From positions 1 to 62,354 of IMG/VR virus record IMGVR_UViG_3300042868_011200: a stretch of 62,354 nt of DNA; one strand, given 5' to 3'. The notes beneath the pieces are model-generated. The model searched no databases and was not told where the DNA came from. It worked only from the letters and a program-made list of their open reading frames with translations. Below are positions 8,201 to 17,629 of this stretch, one piece after another. Every line of letters starts with the position of its first letter. The first letter of the stretch is position 1. Made by a program: the position numbers and the translations under genes. Source of the DNA: a virus.

Positions 8201-10080
8201 CAGAAGTACCTAATCAAGATACATTAAACGGACAAAAACCAAAACAGGCAATTAATTTAGATGTACAATTTAAAGGATTAAGTAAGAGAGTTTTAAGGGA
8301 ACTTTTAACTGAATGTAATTATTTTGAGACGATAAAAAGTACCGATAGTTTTATATATGAAAGTATAAAAAATAAATTTAAATTTTTTAATCCATTATTT
8401 CACTCAATTACTCCTGAAGGATTAAATGCTCGATTGGTGTTTTTAAATCAATGTGTAAGGCCTGGTAGAACAATACCTACAAAACAAGAAAATGGGGAAA
8501 GCGTTGTAAAAGATTCATTTAACACAAATTTTGGTACCCCTCCAGTTTTAATTTTAAGATTTGGAGATTTTTACAATACTAAAATAATTCCTACAAACCT
8601 TTCAATTTCATATGAACCACTTTTAGATTTAAATCCTGAAGGTATTGGAGTTCAACCTATGATTGCTAAAATTACTTTAGGTTTTGATATGATTGGTGGA
8701 CATGGGTTAAAAGGTCCTGTTGAGAAATTACAAAACGCATTATCATTTAACTATTATGCTAATACCGAGATGTATGATGAGAGAGCTGATGCGACCGAAG
8801 ATACTACAGCAGTTGATAAAGCATTATTAGAAGCGATTTACAATGAAGAACCTATTATAACAGTCAATGATGTTAATAATACTACAATGAACGAAGGAGG
8901 AACTACTTTTGGTTTGATAACTCAAGCTTCAGAAACTAACAATGGAGTTCAGTCTGGTTCTACTCAGTATAAAGATTTCTTTGATGGGTTTGTTGATACT
9001 ACTAAAGATTATTTTACAAATTTATTCACAAATTATGAAAATTTAGTAAACGAATATGGTTTAGGAATTTGGGCACAAGTTAATATTACAAAGGACTATT
9101 ATGACGGATATATTGATAATCTAAAGACCCCAAATAGTAGGTTATTACAGATATATGGTAAACCTAAAGATTGGCAAGCAAGTATACAAGAATTGGGTGA
9201 AACTCTTAAAGAGTCAATTAACGATGAAGATGATGATTTAGCAAGTAGTATTAATATCTCAAATCAAATTACTAATAATACAAAAAAAATAATGATAGAT
9301 AATTATTTGGCATTAGTTGACCAACAAGTTAATTCTGCATTTATATCTATCGCAACATATGTACAAAATATGTCAGATTTACAATTAAAAATGACAAAGT
9401 ATATGTCAAAAATGGATTGTGTATCTTTTAGTGGAGATGGTAAAATATTAAGTGACGGAAATACTAAGATATATAATTTATCAGGAAATACCTTAAATGG
9501 TAACGACACTCTTGTTGAATTCTTTAATGATTATTTGGAAGTCTGTTCAGGTGCAAGTACTTGTATTGGGTCATTTGAAACTGAGTTCAGAAACATAATA
9601 TTTTATCAGCCAAACTACTTAATTGATACTCCTGAGTTATCAAAACCATTTTATAAAGCGTATTTTGTTATAGGATATGATTATGATAATTTAAATTATA
9701 TGATGTTCCAAAAAATTCTATTGGATAATACTAAGAAAGAAAAATTCATTTCAGACATAACCAAAAATATTACCAAGGAAGCAGATAAACCATTTGCGAC
9801 CGCAATTGTGACCGCAAAAGTTAATGGATGGATTGAAGCATTTAATAAACAAAAAGATTTTGAAAAACAATTTTTAAATACCCAAAGAGAAGATTTTGAG
9901 TTTGGTGGATATCCTAACTTTAATCCTCAAATAAATGGAATTTCTTTAAAAGGTAAAGATAGACCTATGTCATTTGTTACAGGACCAAATGGGACTTTGG
10001 ATACTGCAATTAAAGATATTTATTCATCAGTTAATTCAGGACCTGCAGACAAATTTAACGGTAAAAAACAATTTAACTAA
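5221..10080 (+). CDS. Giant tail/baseplate structural protein (1619 aa)
   Basis: A giant protein without a recognised T4 counterpart. The N-terminal 150 residues are Gly/Ser/Asn-rich and look disordered. The middle (residues about 620-720) contains a well-ordered block with FSIENLAW, GGRIMWFPPYDL and a DHPS motif. A second block near residues 1060-1200 has FHSITPEGLNARLVFLNQC, LRFGDFYNTKI and DLNPEGIGVQPM, patterns I associate with tail-tube-initiator or baseplate proteins of large phages. It sits between the tape measure and a LysM/gp53-like protein, so a role in joining tube to baseplate is plausible. The stop is two bases before the next ATG, indicating co-transcription. Function is inferred from position; the blocks are what I can see. 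Confidence 0.6.
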   Translation: MAGNLLTFEGSQEFRNKLLSKNLPSYKIEGVYSSSNGAKAYPYSQSDIVPNDTPNVSQSIFDEATEAIVSNKYGPSGNILDSGEIVSAGGGGQVSMSQAGTGDVNDKNSEITRPYDESSANLQLLNNFYIDAAAVVNRYSPPGGYNGTFISTENIQPKTTTRNGEYPNFLFPDFVFLNPLLGGAISLNGISSNALSNFSQDSYLQQLSTIFLADAFRERVNREIEKNTIGRVNLQAFSDVFSASLLASGQQGLIAKNWTITVPDGVFDQAKFLLQRFSGTYIPTSPIEGEYFQTPQRQKTKAGQLVQSVINKFTKPATPPTGSKKFLNNTGSGQKSVLFDNLGYNRFKPDYEQNTTQIGIVVDNLFNRDNSLTNFYVGTETNDPLRIASPSDQVPYDAYGNQTSSIVLGPDGLSKEYEGTELERYKFGLASVAYNEDQDPSGGFSWVDSRNKSDAGKYVGPGGENFGISPVFQGNVGNKFASSESTNVQFKKGSILDETQRLIESAPVSGAKRLVHVGNAINQVSKVFNDGYKELTKGSKVRKFVNKNGVEVGQEYGRVFAKDIPYLTYQNLQSTIANSDGLETNGNIRKFTYSVLDSTYNLNIAPLGGDSSTNIKDGRVKKYMFSIENLAWRNTPEYEALPECEKGPNGGRIMWFPPYDLKLDNESSSPKFNQTNFLGRPEPVYTYENTTRSGGISWSIIVDHPSVSNLIVKKELERADGNLATQVLASFFAGCKKYDIYELARKYSTLGRDTIEQVYQKVLESNQTSDEQKKAAMNGMPSSNIPESNEDTGGLTDYINFGFYFEDYNGTESLTNYQTLYDTYQNNKALYQQQNPQGTEQINNFFDVVLVQNIESMKDLRSLIAETLENDKGVVEITMNGTNLVGGGTNIGISQDWFESAKLFFTQQQLGNNKTVKDYENSGKIVFKSKNLGTLTTSQIQINGPSPSAIQCDQSQGGIYSFDACACRAIKIENIIITPPAVTEASGGGPVSNSEVPNQDTLNGQKPKQAINLDVQFKGLSKRVLRELLTECNYFETIKSTDSFIYESIKNKFKFFNPLFHSITPEGLNARLVFLNQCVRPGRTIPTKQENGESVVKDSFNTNFGTPPVLILRFGDFYNTKIIPTNLSISYEPLLDLNPEGIGVQPMIAKITLGFDMIGGHGLKGPVEKLQNALSFNYYANTEMYDERADATEDTTAVDKALLEAIYNEEPIITVNDVNNTTMNEGGTTFGLITQASETNNGVQSGSTQYKDFFDGFVDTTKDYFTNLFTNYENLVNEYGLGIWAQVNITKDYYDGYIDNLKTPNSRLLQIYGKPKDWQASIQELGETLKESINDEDDDLASSINISNQITNNTKKIMIDNYLALVDQQVNSAFISIATYVQNMSDLQLKMTKYMSKMDCVSFSGDGKILSDGNTKIYNLSGNTLNGNDTLVEFFNDYLEVCSGASTCIGSFETEFRNIIFYQPNYLIDTPELSKPFYKAYFVIGYDYDNLNYMMFQKILLDNTKKEKFISDITKNITKEADKPFATAIVTAKVNGWIEAFNKQKDFEKQFLNTQREDFEFGGYPNFNPQINGISLKGKDRPMSFVTGPNGTLDTAIKDIYSSVNSGPADKFNGKKQFN

Positions 10081-10082
10081 AA

Positions 10083-10406
10083 ATGGCTAGTCAATATTAT
10101 AACAGATATCAGGATTTGATAGTAAATGGACAACAAACTATTGTACCATTTGTTAAATTAATTCCAAAAAGTACAGATAAAATTTACATATACAGGACTA
10201 GTATATCAAGATTAGATAAAGTATCCCAAACATATTATGGTTCTCCATATTTTGGGTGGTTAATATTACAGGCAAATCCTGAGTACGGTAGTTCTGAAAT
10301 AAACATACCTGACAATGCCAGTTTAAAAATTCCATTTCCTTTATTGGCAACTCTGTTAGATTATAAGACAGCACTACAAACGCATTTTTATTATTATGGG
10401 AAATGA
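10083..10406 (+). CDS. Small baseplate protein, gp53/LysM-like
   Basis: A 107-residue protein with the pattern YYGSPYFGWLILQANPEYG near residues 53-71, followed by NIPDNASLKIPFPL. This is the compact alpha-beta LysM-like arrangement found in T4 gp53 and in P2 gpX-type tail proteins: a tyrosine-rich turn, a helix ending in N-P, then an I-P strand. In T4, gp53 is a baseplate wedge component that completes the inner baseplate; LysM-like domains here bind protein partners rather than peptidoglycan. It is coupled to its neighbours (two-base gap upstream, 11-base overlap downstream). The assignment rests on motif and context; it could equally be the gpX-type form. Confidence 0.6.
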   Translation: MASQYYNRYQDLIVNGQQTIVPFVKLIPKSTDKIYIYRTSISRLDKVSQTYYGSPYFGWLILQANPEYGSSEINIPDNASLKIPFPLLATLLDYKTALQTHFYYYGK

Positions 10407-13400
10407 ACAAATATATTTAGAAAATGAATTTGATAATATTGCACTTATAAATCCTAATAAGATTATCAATTCTGAAGGATTTCCCGAGGACAGAAATATC
10501 AAACAAGAAGATTTAGTTATCTATGCGAATTTGGAGTGTAACTTACAACCAAGAAGTAGACTATTGGCGGGTAGTGATGCGCAAAGACTGGAAACTGTTG
10601 CAATTGCAACTGTAAATTTTTTAAAACCAAACGGACAAGATTACCTATCAACTAGATGGACAGAACTACAAAGTAATTACCAAGACCCAAATTATGTAAA
10701 CGCTGAATTACTTGGAATCACCAATATTAGATATAGAGTTAGTTCTTCACAATCGGCGACCGTAGATATTCAGTTAGAAGATGTGAGAGGAAGAGCATTA
10801 TTTGAGTCAAACAATAATTCAATATACTCTGTATTTTTTAATTTACCATATCCTACGTTTTATTTAACTATGAAAGGATATATGGGTAAGGCGATTCAAT
10901 ATCAACTAATGTTGATGAAATTTCAAGCGTCACTTGACCCAAGTTCAGGAAATTTTTTAATAACATTAAATTTTCAATCATACAAATTTAATGTGTTAGT
11001 CGATATTGCATGGGGATATTTGTTGGCAACACCAAATATGTATGTTTCACAAACTAAACAAAATTTACAAATTGAATCAACTAGTCCTACTAATTCTTCA
11101 GTTTCCCAAATAAATGGAGGTGCGACACCTGTAGTAACTTTAGACAGCCCACAAGGGTACAAAAAAATAATACAAATCTACGATGAGTATAAATTAAAAA
11201 AATTAATACCTCAGGATTTTCCATACCTTACTATACAACAATTAATAATTAGACTAGAAAATTTCCAAAAAAATCTTTTATCTTCTTTTGGTAAATTATC
11301 AGTTGACCAACTTACTGATTCTCAAACTTTTGAACAAATACTAAAAGAATTTTTACAAATAGTTAAAACTGCGAGTGGTACTACATCATGGAAAGGGGAA
11401 TTTTTAGATGATAAAAAGTTCTATATAATTAAAGACAATAATAATAGTTATTATAAACTATTTCCATATAAAGATGAGATTACAAATTACCAAACGGCCG
11501 AATCAAAAATAGCTCAGATAATCCAAGAGTACAACACAAAATTATCAGAAGTTAATACTTTTGGAGAAAAAAAAGGTAAAGGAAATTATGTGATTCCATC
11601 ACCAATTTCAATTAAATCAGTAACTGGGTCCAAACCTTATGTCCCGTCAATATCAATTATTGATGTTAAACAGACTGCAATTCAAAGAACAGGTTCATCA
11701 AATCAAACTGAATTACAAAAAGAAGAGGCAAACATTAAAAAAGAACTTGAGTTATTAGAAAAGAAACAAGTTGCGGAACTTTTGGCAAGATTTAAACCTG
11801 GTCAACCAGTGCAGGATATACCTGTCTTATTTAGGTTTGATGGAGAAGGATTTTTTGATGGTCAAATAAACTACATGAAAACAGTCTTAAATAACAAATC
11901 AAAAGTTATTAGAGAAAATTTAACAAATGATATTAATAAAATCATTAAATCTGACAAAGGAATTGGGTTTGAGCCGACTTTAAGAAACGTTATTGCGGTT
12001 ATTACAGCATCCTGTGATGCGTTTTTACGATTAATGGATGAGGTACACATAAAAGCATTTGATAATAGAAATAATTTAAAGAAAAAAAATTCAGTTAGAA
12101 ATGATGTTAAAAATGACCCCGACTCACCAGTTTATCCTTGGCCACAATATTCTAAAGAAATAAACGTAGATGGTCTTACAAAATTTGATTTAAAATATCC
12201 GGGGGACCCTGAGTATATTGATGATAGTGGGGCTAACGATGTCAATGCTTGGCCTGAAGTTGAGTTTGTTGAAGAATTTATAAAAGGATATATCAAAAGA
12301 CAGCAATTACCAATTTCACCTACACCCCAATCTAATGAAGATACGACAATAAAAAGATTATGTTTGGCGGGATTTGATACCCCATCCAACGTTGTTTTTA
12401 GTAACTACCAAGAAATTTATTTCCTATATGAAATAATAGAAAGAATTGAAACTATAATCCAATACCAAGGATTTTTAAGAGATGATAATTCTTTTGGAAA
12501 TATTTTAAATTTTTTACAAGCATTAGAAGCGTCAAACGTAATTATATCTTTAGGTTCGGACAACGTTAGTTTAACATATTTTATAAAAAATTTAGAGGTA
12601 ACAAATTATATTGATTACTTATCATTTTTAAAGTCAATCTCAAATCAGGGAAATGGTACGTTATGGCAAAAATATTCAAGAGGAATACCGACTTCAGAAT
12701 ATCTAAAAAACGAAATAAACAATCCTTCTAAAATTTTATCTAAACCACTACCAAATATTTTTGATTCATTAGTAACCGAAGAAAACGCCAATGAAGTTGA
12801 AAATTCATTGGTTAAGTACTTGGAAAGTACTAAGAATTCGGAAATTATATTCACAGATAGATATCCTTTTATTTCTGAAAGTTGGAATAAGTTAAATTTA
12901 AAAAATGGGTTACAAAATTTTTCAACAAGAACAGTATTAAACACAAATAAAACCCTTTTTTATAATTCTAAAGTTAAAAAGATTGTTAATTATTTAGATG
13001 ATTTTACAGATAGTAATCCTGGTGATAATACTAAAATTAAACCTTTTAATTTTTTTGTCAGTTTAAATCAAGAAATAAATTTAGTTGATGCTAATAATAA
13101 TTTTTTAAGTTTTTACTTACAAAGGACTGAGTCACCTAAAAAATCTTTTTACACAGAAGGTTCAATAATTAATACACCATTTAATGTAAACATTGCATTA
13201 ACAACAAGCTCAATCTTGAATACTCCATTTTTTATTAAATCAATTCAGAATGGGGTTGAAAACCTAAAAGGTGGTTCGGAGTATCCTTTTTTACAATCAT
13301 CTTATTTTTTCTTAAACAGTTTACCTCTTTCTAATTTTAAATCAAAATATATTGACATTGATGGAAATGAAAGAGATTACATCGGACCTACTTTTACCAA

Positions 13401-16400
13401 GTTTGGAGCAATACATAGAATGCCAAAACTTTTAATATGTAAGATTGGTTCTGTTTGGCATAGATATAAAACTTGGATTGATACTGGAAATGATATATTA
13501 TCAAGTGCTATGGGCTCATTTAATTTCGATAATAGTTTTGACCCAGTAAATAATAACCCATCTTCAAACTACAATATTGTAGTAGATGGTGAAGAAAATT
13601 TTATTCAATTTAAAAATTCAGTAACGTCAGATGACGGTACTATGGAAAACATAAATGTTGGTTTCTATCCGAAAGTTTTAAATGATTTTCAGTATTTTTT
13701 AAATGATGAGAATCTGTATAGTAGTGAGTCGTTAATTAATCAAGAATTACAAACTATGGTTGATAACAGGGATGTGTTATTAGTATCAAATTCACAATCT
13801 CAAATAAATAAAAGTTATGGTTATAATTTGTCAAACCCAAGTCTGGCATTAAGTTACAAAACAACAAGTGTATTACTTAAAAGTTTTGAAACTAATGAAA
13901 CACCCGTTGATGGTAATTTTTATTTTTCAGCACCTTCTTTTGGTTCAAGATATACTCAAGTGCAATATGAATGTTTTACAGGAGCAAATGCTGTACCTGA
14001 TGTCTATAATAATGAATTTGTATATAATGGTTCTTTAAGATTTTTTTGGGGAGGAACCCACTTTGGGTATTTCCCAACAGTAAATCAACTTTGTAAGCCT
14101 GACCAATATGTTTCACGAACCGCAACCTCATTATGGCCATGGGTTTTGTTATTAGATGATAATGGCGAAAACTCATCCGTTGATTCAATCGAAGATTTAT
14201 TTTCGGTGTTTACCAAAGAAGAACTTGATTTATTTGAAGAGGAATATAAAAAATTTAGTAGGTCAAAATTCCAAAGCGAAAACGACTTTAATATTCAAAG
14301 TTTATTAAGGAAAGCATTATTAGTTAATGAGAATGATTTTTTTAACGACAACTCAAATTTATTAATTGAAGATTTCCAAAGGGCTCAACTTAAAAATTTT
14401 AATATAGTAATTGATGATTATATTAATAGGAATTCTCTTTTCCAAAAAGGAAATCCAACAAACTTTAATTTAATAAATTTAAGAACTTTTTCTGAAAAGA
14501 ATTTTACAGGTAAAACTTCATATACATATTATAAAGAAACTACACCAACTGCAATACCAACCAGTTCTAATACCCAAACTTGGGCAAATTCAGAATTAGA
14601 ATATGCTGAGGCTTGGAAAAATTTAAAAACTTATGTTGGATTCTCTGAAGTTAATGGATTAAAATACCAAGGGGTAAACTCATATATTACTGACTTTTTT
14701 ATTGATTTAAATGTTGCATTCACTAGTGAGAATATTATAAAATTTGCCGACGAAATTAAAATTTATGCATCTAGAAAATTAGTTAATAGTGGGGAAACAT
14801 TTAATTTTAAACAAGAAGTAGATAACTTCTTAGGGCAGATAACTCTAAAGACAAATAACTTTTTCAATGGCGCTCTATTAAAAATGAAAAAAGGTCTCCC
14901 AACGGTTGAGAAAAAAGGAAAAGTTGAGGATAGTTCACCAATTGAAGGAGAATTATCAAAATTGCAATATTATAATAATTTTAAAGCAATTAATGATAAG
15001 TGGGTTGCGGGTAACAATTATAATAGTGAAACATTATTAGAAGATATACTTTTCTTAGATAGAGCTGGAAGAGACATTGGTGATAAAATATATATTAATG
15101 TTTTAGATTTAGTAAGTGGAAATGCCGCCTTTTTAAAAGGTAGAGATGTTGCATCAAATGCTTATACTGCGATTGGAGGGATTATTGAATATAATCACTT
15201 TAAAATATTTAACATGCCATCATATATTAATTTCTATGGTGTACAAAATGTGGGAGATACTCAAAATAGTGGAGATACTACTTCTCATCCATTTGCTACA
15301 AATTTATTTGGAACGTTTACTGATGTTGACTACCAAAACTCAAAAAGTAAAATGGTATGTGTTTACACTGAAACGGGTTCAGAACATACGGACAATCAAT
15401 CACCGACAAATGGGTTTTTAGATGATAGTTTTAATTTGGGAGTTGCCACTAACAATCCAAATTTGGATAATATGAGTAATAAAGACGACTACGCCATTTC
15501 AAATAAATGTGTTGGTTTTGCTGTTGATTTTGGATTACAAAATCAAGGGGTCTTTAAAGAAATAAATGTTTCTCAAGAAAGTGGACAGGCAACCGCTGAA
15601 AGTTTGAAACAGATTTATGACATGGCAAATCTGTATAGTGGTACTAAAAGTAGTAGTCAAAGCGTTAGTTTATATAACATTTATACTACAAGAAGTTATA
15701 AGGCTACGGTAACTGCTATGGGAAATGCGATGATTCAACCAACAATGTATTTTGTTTTAAGAAATGTACCATTATTTGCAGGACCTTATTACATTGATAG
15801 TGTTGAACATACAATATCTAATAATAATTTTACAACACAATTCACTGGAACCAGACAAAAATTATTCACCCCTCCATTAGAGAATAAATTATTGGAGACT
15901 ATAAAGACAACGTTTTTAAATGAGTTGATAAATAATCAAGTTCAACAAAGACAGGGGGAAGTAAGAATTGAACAAACTACAATACAAGTGAAAAATAAAC
16001 TATCAAATAGTGTAACATCTCAGTTTAAACCTAGTACTGTACCTATTTGTCAGACACAACCTGAATACCAAGACTATTCGGTTGCAAAACCAACTGAATT
16101 AACCGAGACGATTGACTCAATGTGGAAAAAAGTTAGAGAAAGGATACTTCAAACACCATTAAGTGGTTCTAACTTAGATTACGTTGTTTACACTATTTTC
16201 TATGTAAATTCATTTGATGGAGATAAGTTTTCGTTCTATAATAACAACGTATCATTAACTCCAATTGGAACAGGTGTACCAACTTGGGGAGGAGGAACAA
16301 GTGGAAGTTTTAATAAAGAGTATATTTGTTTAGAAGGTAATAATAGTCAGAGTCAGGCATTCGTTACGTTTTCAGGTATTACAAATTGTGTTGACTTTAA

Positions 16401-16632
16401 TATTTTGAGATATGAAGAAACATTTAAAACAGCATTAGATAATATAGGAAATGAGGATATCTTTGTTTCAGGGTTTACAAAAAGTTGGATTGAAAGATAT
16501 CCATATGATAATACAAGGGGTACTACAAATTTATATGACCAATTTGTTGCAACAAATCAAAATGAATTTGATTTATTAAACGGAAAAGTCAGAAAGGCGT
16601 ATAAAATAGTGAAAGGATACTTATCTCAATAA
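10396..16632 (+). CDS. Giant baseplate hub-like protein (2078 aa)
   Basis: Residues about 155-210 contain YLTMKGYMGKAIQYQLMLMK followed by FQASLDPSSGNF and a strand pair, as in hub proteins of contractile tails. Near residues 1785-1815 it has FVLRNVPLFAGPYYIDSVEH followed by an F-T-T-x-F-T-G-T-R strand. This G-x-Y-x-I-x-x-V-x-H signature is typical of the C-terminal hub domain of gpD / late-control and gp27-type proteins. Between them lie over 1500 residues of beta-rich, Asn-rich sequence, so the hub fold may carry a giant insertion. About 250 residues of unknown type follow the signature, with several tryptophans and cysteines. The ATG lies within the previous gene's end. Hub role: motif plus context; no lysozyme catalytic triad was recognised. 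Confidence 0.6.
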   Translation: MGNEQIYLENEFDNIALINPNKIINSEGFPEDRNIKQEDLVIYANLECNLQPRSRLLAGSDAQRLETVAIATVNFLKPNGQDYLSTRWTELQSNYQDPNYVNAELLGITNIRYRVSSSQSATVDIQLEDVRGRALFESNNNSIYSVFFNLPYPTFYLTMKGYMGKAIQYQLMLMKFQASLDPSSGNFLITLNFQSYKFNVLVDIAWGYLLATPNMYVSQTKQNLQIESTSPTNSSVSQINGGATPVVTLDSPQGYKKIIQIYDEYKLKKLIPQDFPYLTIQQLIIRLENFQKNLLSSFGKLSVDQLTDSQTFEQILKEFLQIVKTASGTTSWKGEFLDDKKFYIIKDNNNSYYKLFPYKDEITNYQTAESKIAQIIQEYNTKLSEVNTFGEKKGKGNYVIPSPISIKSVTGSKPYVPSISIIDVKQTAIQRTGSSNQTELQKEEANIKKELELLEKKQVAELLARFKPGQPVQDIPVLFRFDGEGFFDGQINYMKTVLNNKSKVIRENLTNDINKIIKSDKGIGFEPTLRNVIAVITASCDAFLRLMDEVHIKAFDNRNNLKKKNSVRNDVKNDPDSPVYPWPQYSKEINVDGLTKFDLKYPGDPEYIDDSGANDVNAWPEVEFVEEFIKGYIKRQQLPISPTPQSNEDTTIKRLCLAGFDTPSNVVFSNYQEIYFLYEIIERIETIIQYQGFLRDDNSFGNILNFLQALEASNVIISLGSDNVSLTYFIKNLEVTNYIDYLSFLKSISNQGNGTLWQKYSRGIPTSEYLKNEINNPSKILSKPLPNIFDSLVTEENANEVENSLVKYLESTKNSEIIFTDRYPFISESWNKLNLKNGLQNFSTRTVLNTNKTLFYNSKVKKIVNYLDDFTDSNPGDNTKIKPFNFFVSLNQEINLVDANNNFLSFYLQRTESPKKSFYTEGSIINTPFNVNIALTTSSILNTPFFIKSIQNGVENLKGGSEYPFLQSSYFFLNSLPLSNFKSKYIDIDGNERDYIGPTFTKFGAIHRMPKLLICKIGSVWHRYKTWIDTGNDILSSAMGSFNFDNSFDPVNNNPSSNYNIVVDGEENFIQFKNSVTSDDGTMENINVGFYPKVLNDFQYFLNDENLYSSESLINQELQTMVDNRDVLLVSNSQSQINKSYGYNLSNPSLALSYKTTSVLLKSFETNETPVDGNFYFSAPSFGSRYTQVQYECFTGANAVPDVYNNEFVYNGSLRFFWGGTHFGYFPTVNQLCKPDQYVSRTATSLWPWVLLLDDNGENSSVDSIEDLFSVFTKEELDLFEEEYKKFSRSKFQSENDFNIQSLLRKALLVNENDFFNDNSNLLIEDFQRAQLKNFNIVIDDYINRNSLFQKGNPTNFNLINLRTFSEKNFTGKTSYTYYKETTPTAIPTSSNTQTWANSELEYAEAWKNLKTYVGFSEVNGLKYQGVNSYITDFFIDLNVAFTSENIIKFADEIKIYASRKLVNSGETFNFKQEVDNFLGQITLKTNNFFNGALLKMKKGLPTVEKKGKVEDSSPIEGELSKLQYYNNFKAINDKWVAGNNYNSETLLEDILFLDRAGRDIGDKIYINVLDLVSGNAAFLKGRDVASNAYTAIGGIIEYNHFKIFNMPSYINFYGVQNVGDTQNSGDTTSHPFATNLFGTFTDVDYQNSKSKMVCVYTETGSEHTDNQSPTNGFLDDSFNLGVATNNPNLDNMSNKDDYAISNKCVGFAVDFGLQNQGVFKEINVSQESGQATAESLKQIYDMANLYSGTKSSSQSVSLYNIYTTRSYKATVTAMGNAMIQPTMYFVLRNVPLFAGPYYIDSVEHTISNNNFTTQFTGTRQKLFTPPLENKLLETIKTTFLNELINNQVQQRQGEVRIEQTTIQVKNKLSNSVTSQFKPSTVPICQTQPEYQDYSVAKPTELTETIDSMWKKVRERILQTPLSGSNLDYVVYTIFYVNSFDGDKFSFYNNNVSLTPIGTGVPTWGGGTSGSFNKEYICLEGNNSQSQAFVTFSGITNCVDFNILRYEETFKTALDNIGNEDIFVSGFTKSWIERYPYDNTRGTTNLYDQFVATNQNEFDLLNGKVRKAYKIVKGYLSQ

Positions 16633-16649
16633 TTTTATAAAAACTTAGA

Positions 16650-16657
16650 TATTTATA
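16650..16657 (+). promoter_or_regulatory. TATTTATA element before small 74-aa gene
   Basis: Exact TATTTATA 15 bases before the ATG, in a 40-base gap after the 2078-aa gene. It probably drives the two small genes that follow. Confidence 0.45.
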
Positions 16658-16672
16658 ATAAAACTTAAAGTT

Positions 16673-16897
16673 ATGGACGTAAAACAATTATTAGACAATT
16701 ACTTGGGAAGAAAAACAAGAATAACTGAAAAGGATGCCGGTAACGGATTTAAAGAAGTTTGTGATTTGGATACAGGTGATTGCTACACAATTAGAATGAA
16801 AGACGGTCTAATTGAAAGAGTTGACAATACATATATGTCAAACAAAAAAATTAATGTTGAAACTAAAACAGGAATTAAACAACTTTTAAACGGTTAA
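16673..16897 (+). CDS. Hypothetical 74-aa protein
   Basis: Not recognised. A small, charged protein starting MDVKQLLDNYLGRKTRI with a helix, then two or three short strands (GDCYTIRMKDGLIERVDN) and a basic C-terminal helix. There are two cysteines six residues apart but no further metal ligands, so a zinc site is unlikely. It ends three bases before the Pro-rich gene and shares its upstream element, so the two are probably made together late in infection. A structural or assembly-accessory role is only suggested by the neighbours. Confidence 0.6.
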   Translation: MDVKQLLDNYLGRKTRITEKDAGNGFKEVCDLDTGDCYTIRMKDGLIERVDNTYMSNKKINVETKTGIKQLLNG

Positions 16898-16900
16898 AAA

Positions 16901-17557
16901 ATGGAAATATCGAAAGCAATCTTAGAAGAACTTAAAAAATATAATCAAATAAATAGATATATAGTTGAGCAAGACGCTCCTGAAGTTGGTGACGTTCCAC
17001 CACCACCCCCACCTCCCGCAGGAGGTGCTCCTGAAGCAGCTGCGGGTGAGGTTGAAACAGCAACCCCACCAGCGGGTGAGACTGAACCACAACCAATTGA
17101 TGTGGCTTCTGACCCTGATGTTGAAAAAGTTGGTGAGGAAGAAGAGGAAAGTGGTTCTGAAGAGCTTGAGATAACTGACCTTGTTAAATCACAAAAAAAC
17201 ATTGAAACAAAACAGGAAGACTATTTTAATAATTTGTTTTCACAACTTTCTAATTTAGAGAAAAAATTATCTGATATGGATAATGTAATGACTAAATTAA
17301 ATGACCTTGAGGCTAAAATTGATAAATATAGACCAAAAACACCTGAAGAAAAACTTGAACTTAGAAGTTTGGATTCAGGACCATATAACCAAAAACTTAC
17401 AGATTTTTTCATGGACAAACAACCAGAAATGCAAAAAACAGGTAAGAACGAATATGTTCTAACAACTGATGATGTTGAAGATTATTCTGTTGATGAAATC
17501 AAAAGAACCTTTAATAATTATGGCGACGAAGAAGAGTTTAAACCAATTAGATACTAA
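16901..17557 (+). CDS. Pro-rich acidic coiled-coil protein, possible inner/packaged protein
   Basis: A 218-residue protein in four parts: an N-terminal amphipathic peptide (MEISKAILEELKKYNQINRY, then IVEQD); a Pro/Ala/Glu linker with seven consecutive prolines; a very acidic stretch (EEEEES); and a coiled coil (residues about 110-145, with LSNLEKKLSDMDNVMTKL). A mixed C-terminal domain ends EEFKPIRY. The N-terminal peptide shares its pattern with the flavoprotein encoded at 26944 and contains I-V-E, the type of site cut by T4-like prohead proteases. This suggests, without proving it, an internal or scaffold-associated virion protein. No homologue is named. The next gene has its own promoter, so this unit ends here. 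Confidence 0.6.
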   Translation: MEISKAILEELKKYNQINRYIVEQDAPEVGDVPPPPPPPAGGAPEAAAGEVETATPPAGETEPQPIDVASDPDVEKVGEEEEESGSEELEITDLVKSQKNIETKQEDYFNNLFSQLSNLEKKLSDMDNVMTKLNDLEAKIDKYRPKTPEEKLELRSLDSGPYNQKLTDFFMDKQPEMQKTGKNEYVLTTDDVEDYSVDEIKRTFNNYGDEEEFKPIRY

Positions 17558-17570
17558 TTGAAAAACTCTA

Positions 17571-17602
17571 TTTGACTTTTACGGCTGACACACTTACTTT
17601 TG
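17571..17602 (+). promoter_or_regulatory. Bacteroidetes-type promoter for the SSB gene
   Basis: TTTG at 17571-17574, a 20-base spacer, then TACTTTTG at 17595-17602. This fits the known Bacteroidetes primary-sigma consensus TTTG (about -33), 17-23 bases, TAnnTTTG (about -7) with no mismatch. Transcription would begin about 20 bases before the ATG of the gp32-like gene. It differs completely from the TATTTATW elements of the late genes, so the SSB gene is probably expressed early by unmodified host polymerase. Confidence 0.75.
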
Positions 17603-17629
17603 TTTATTAACTTTTAAATTTTATATATA

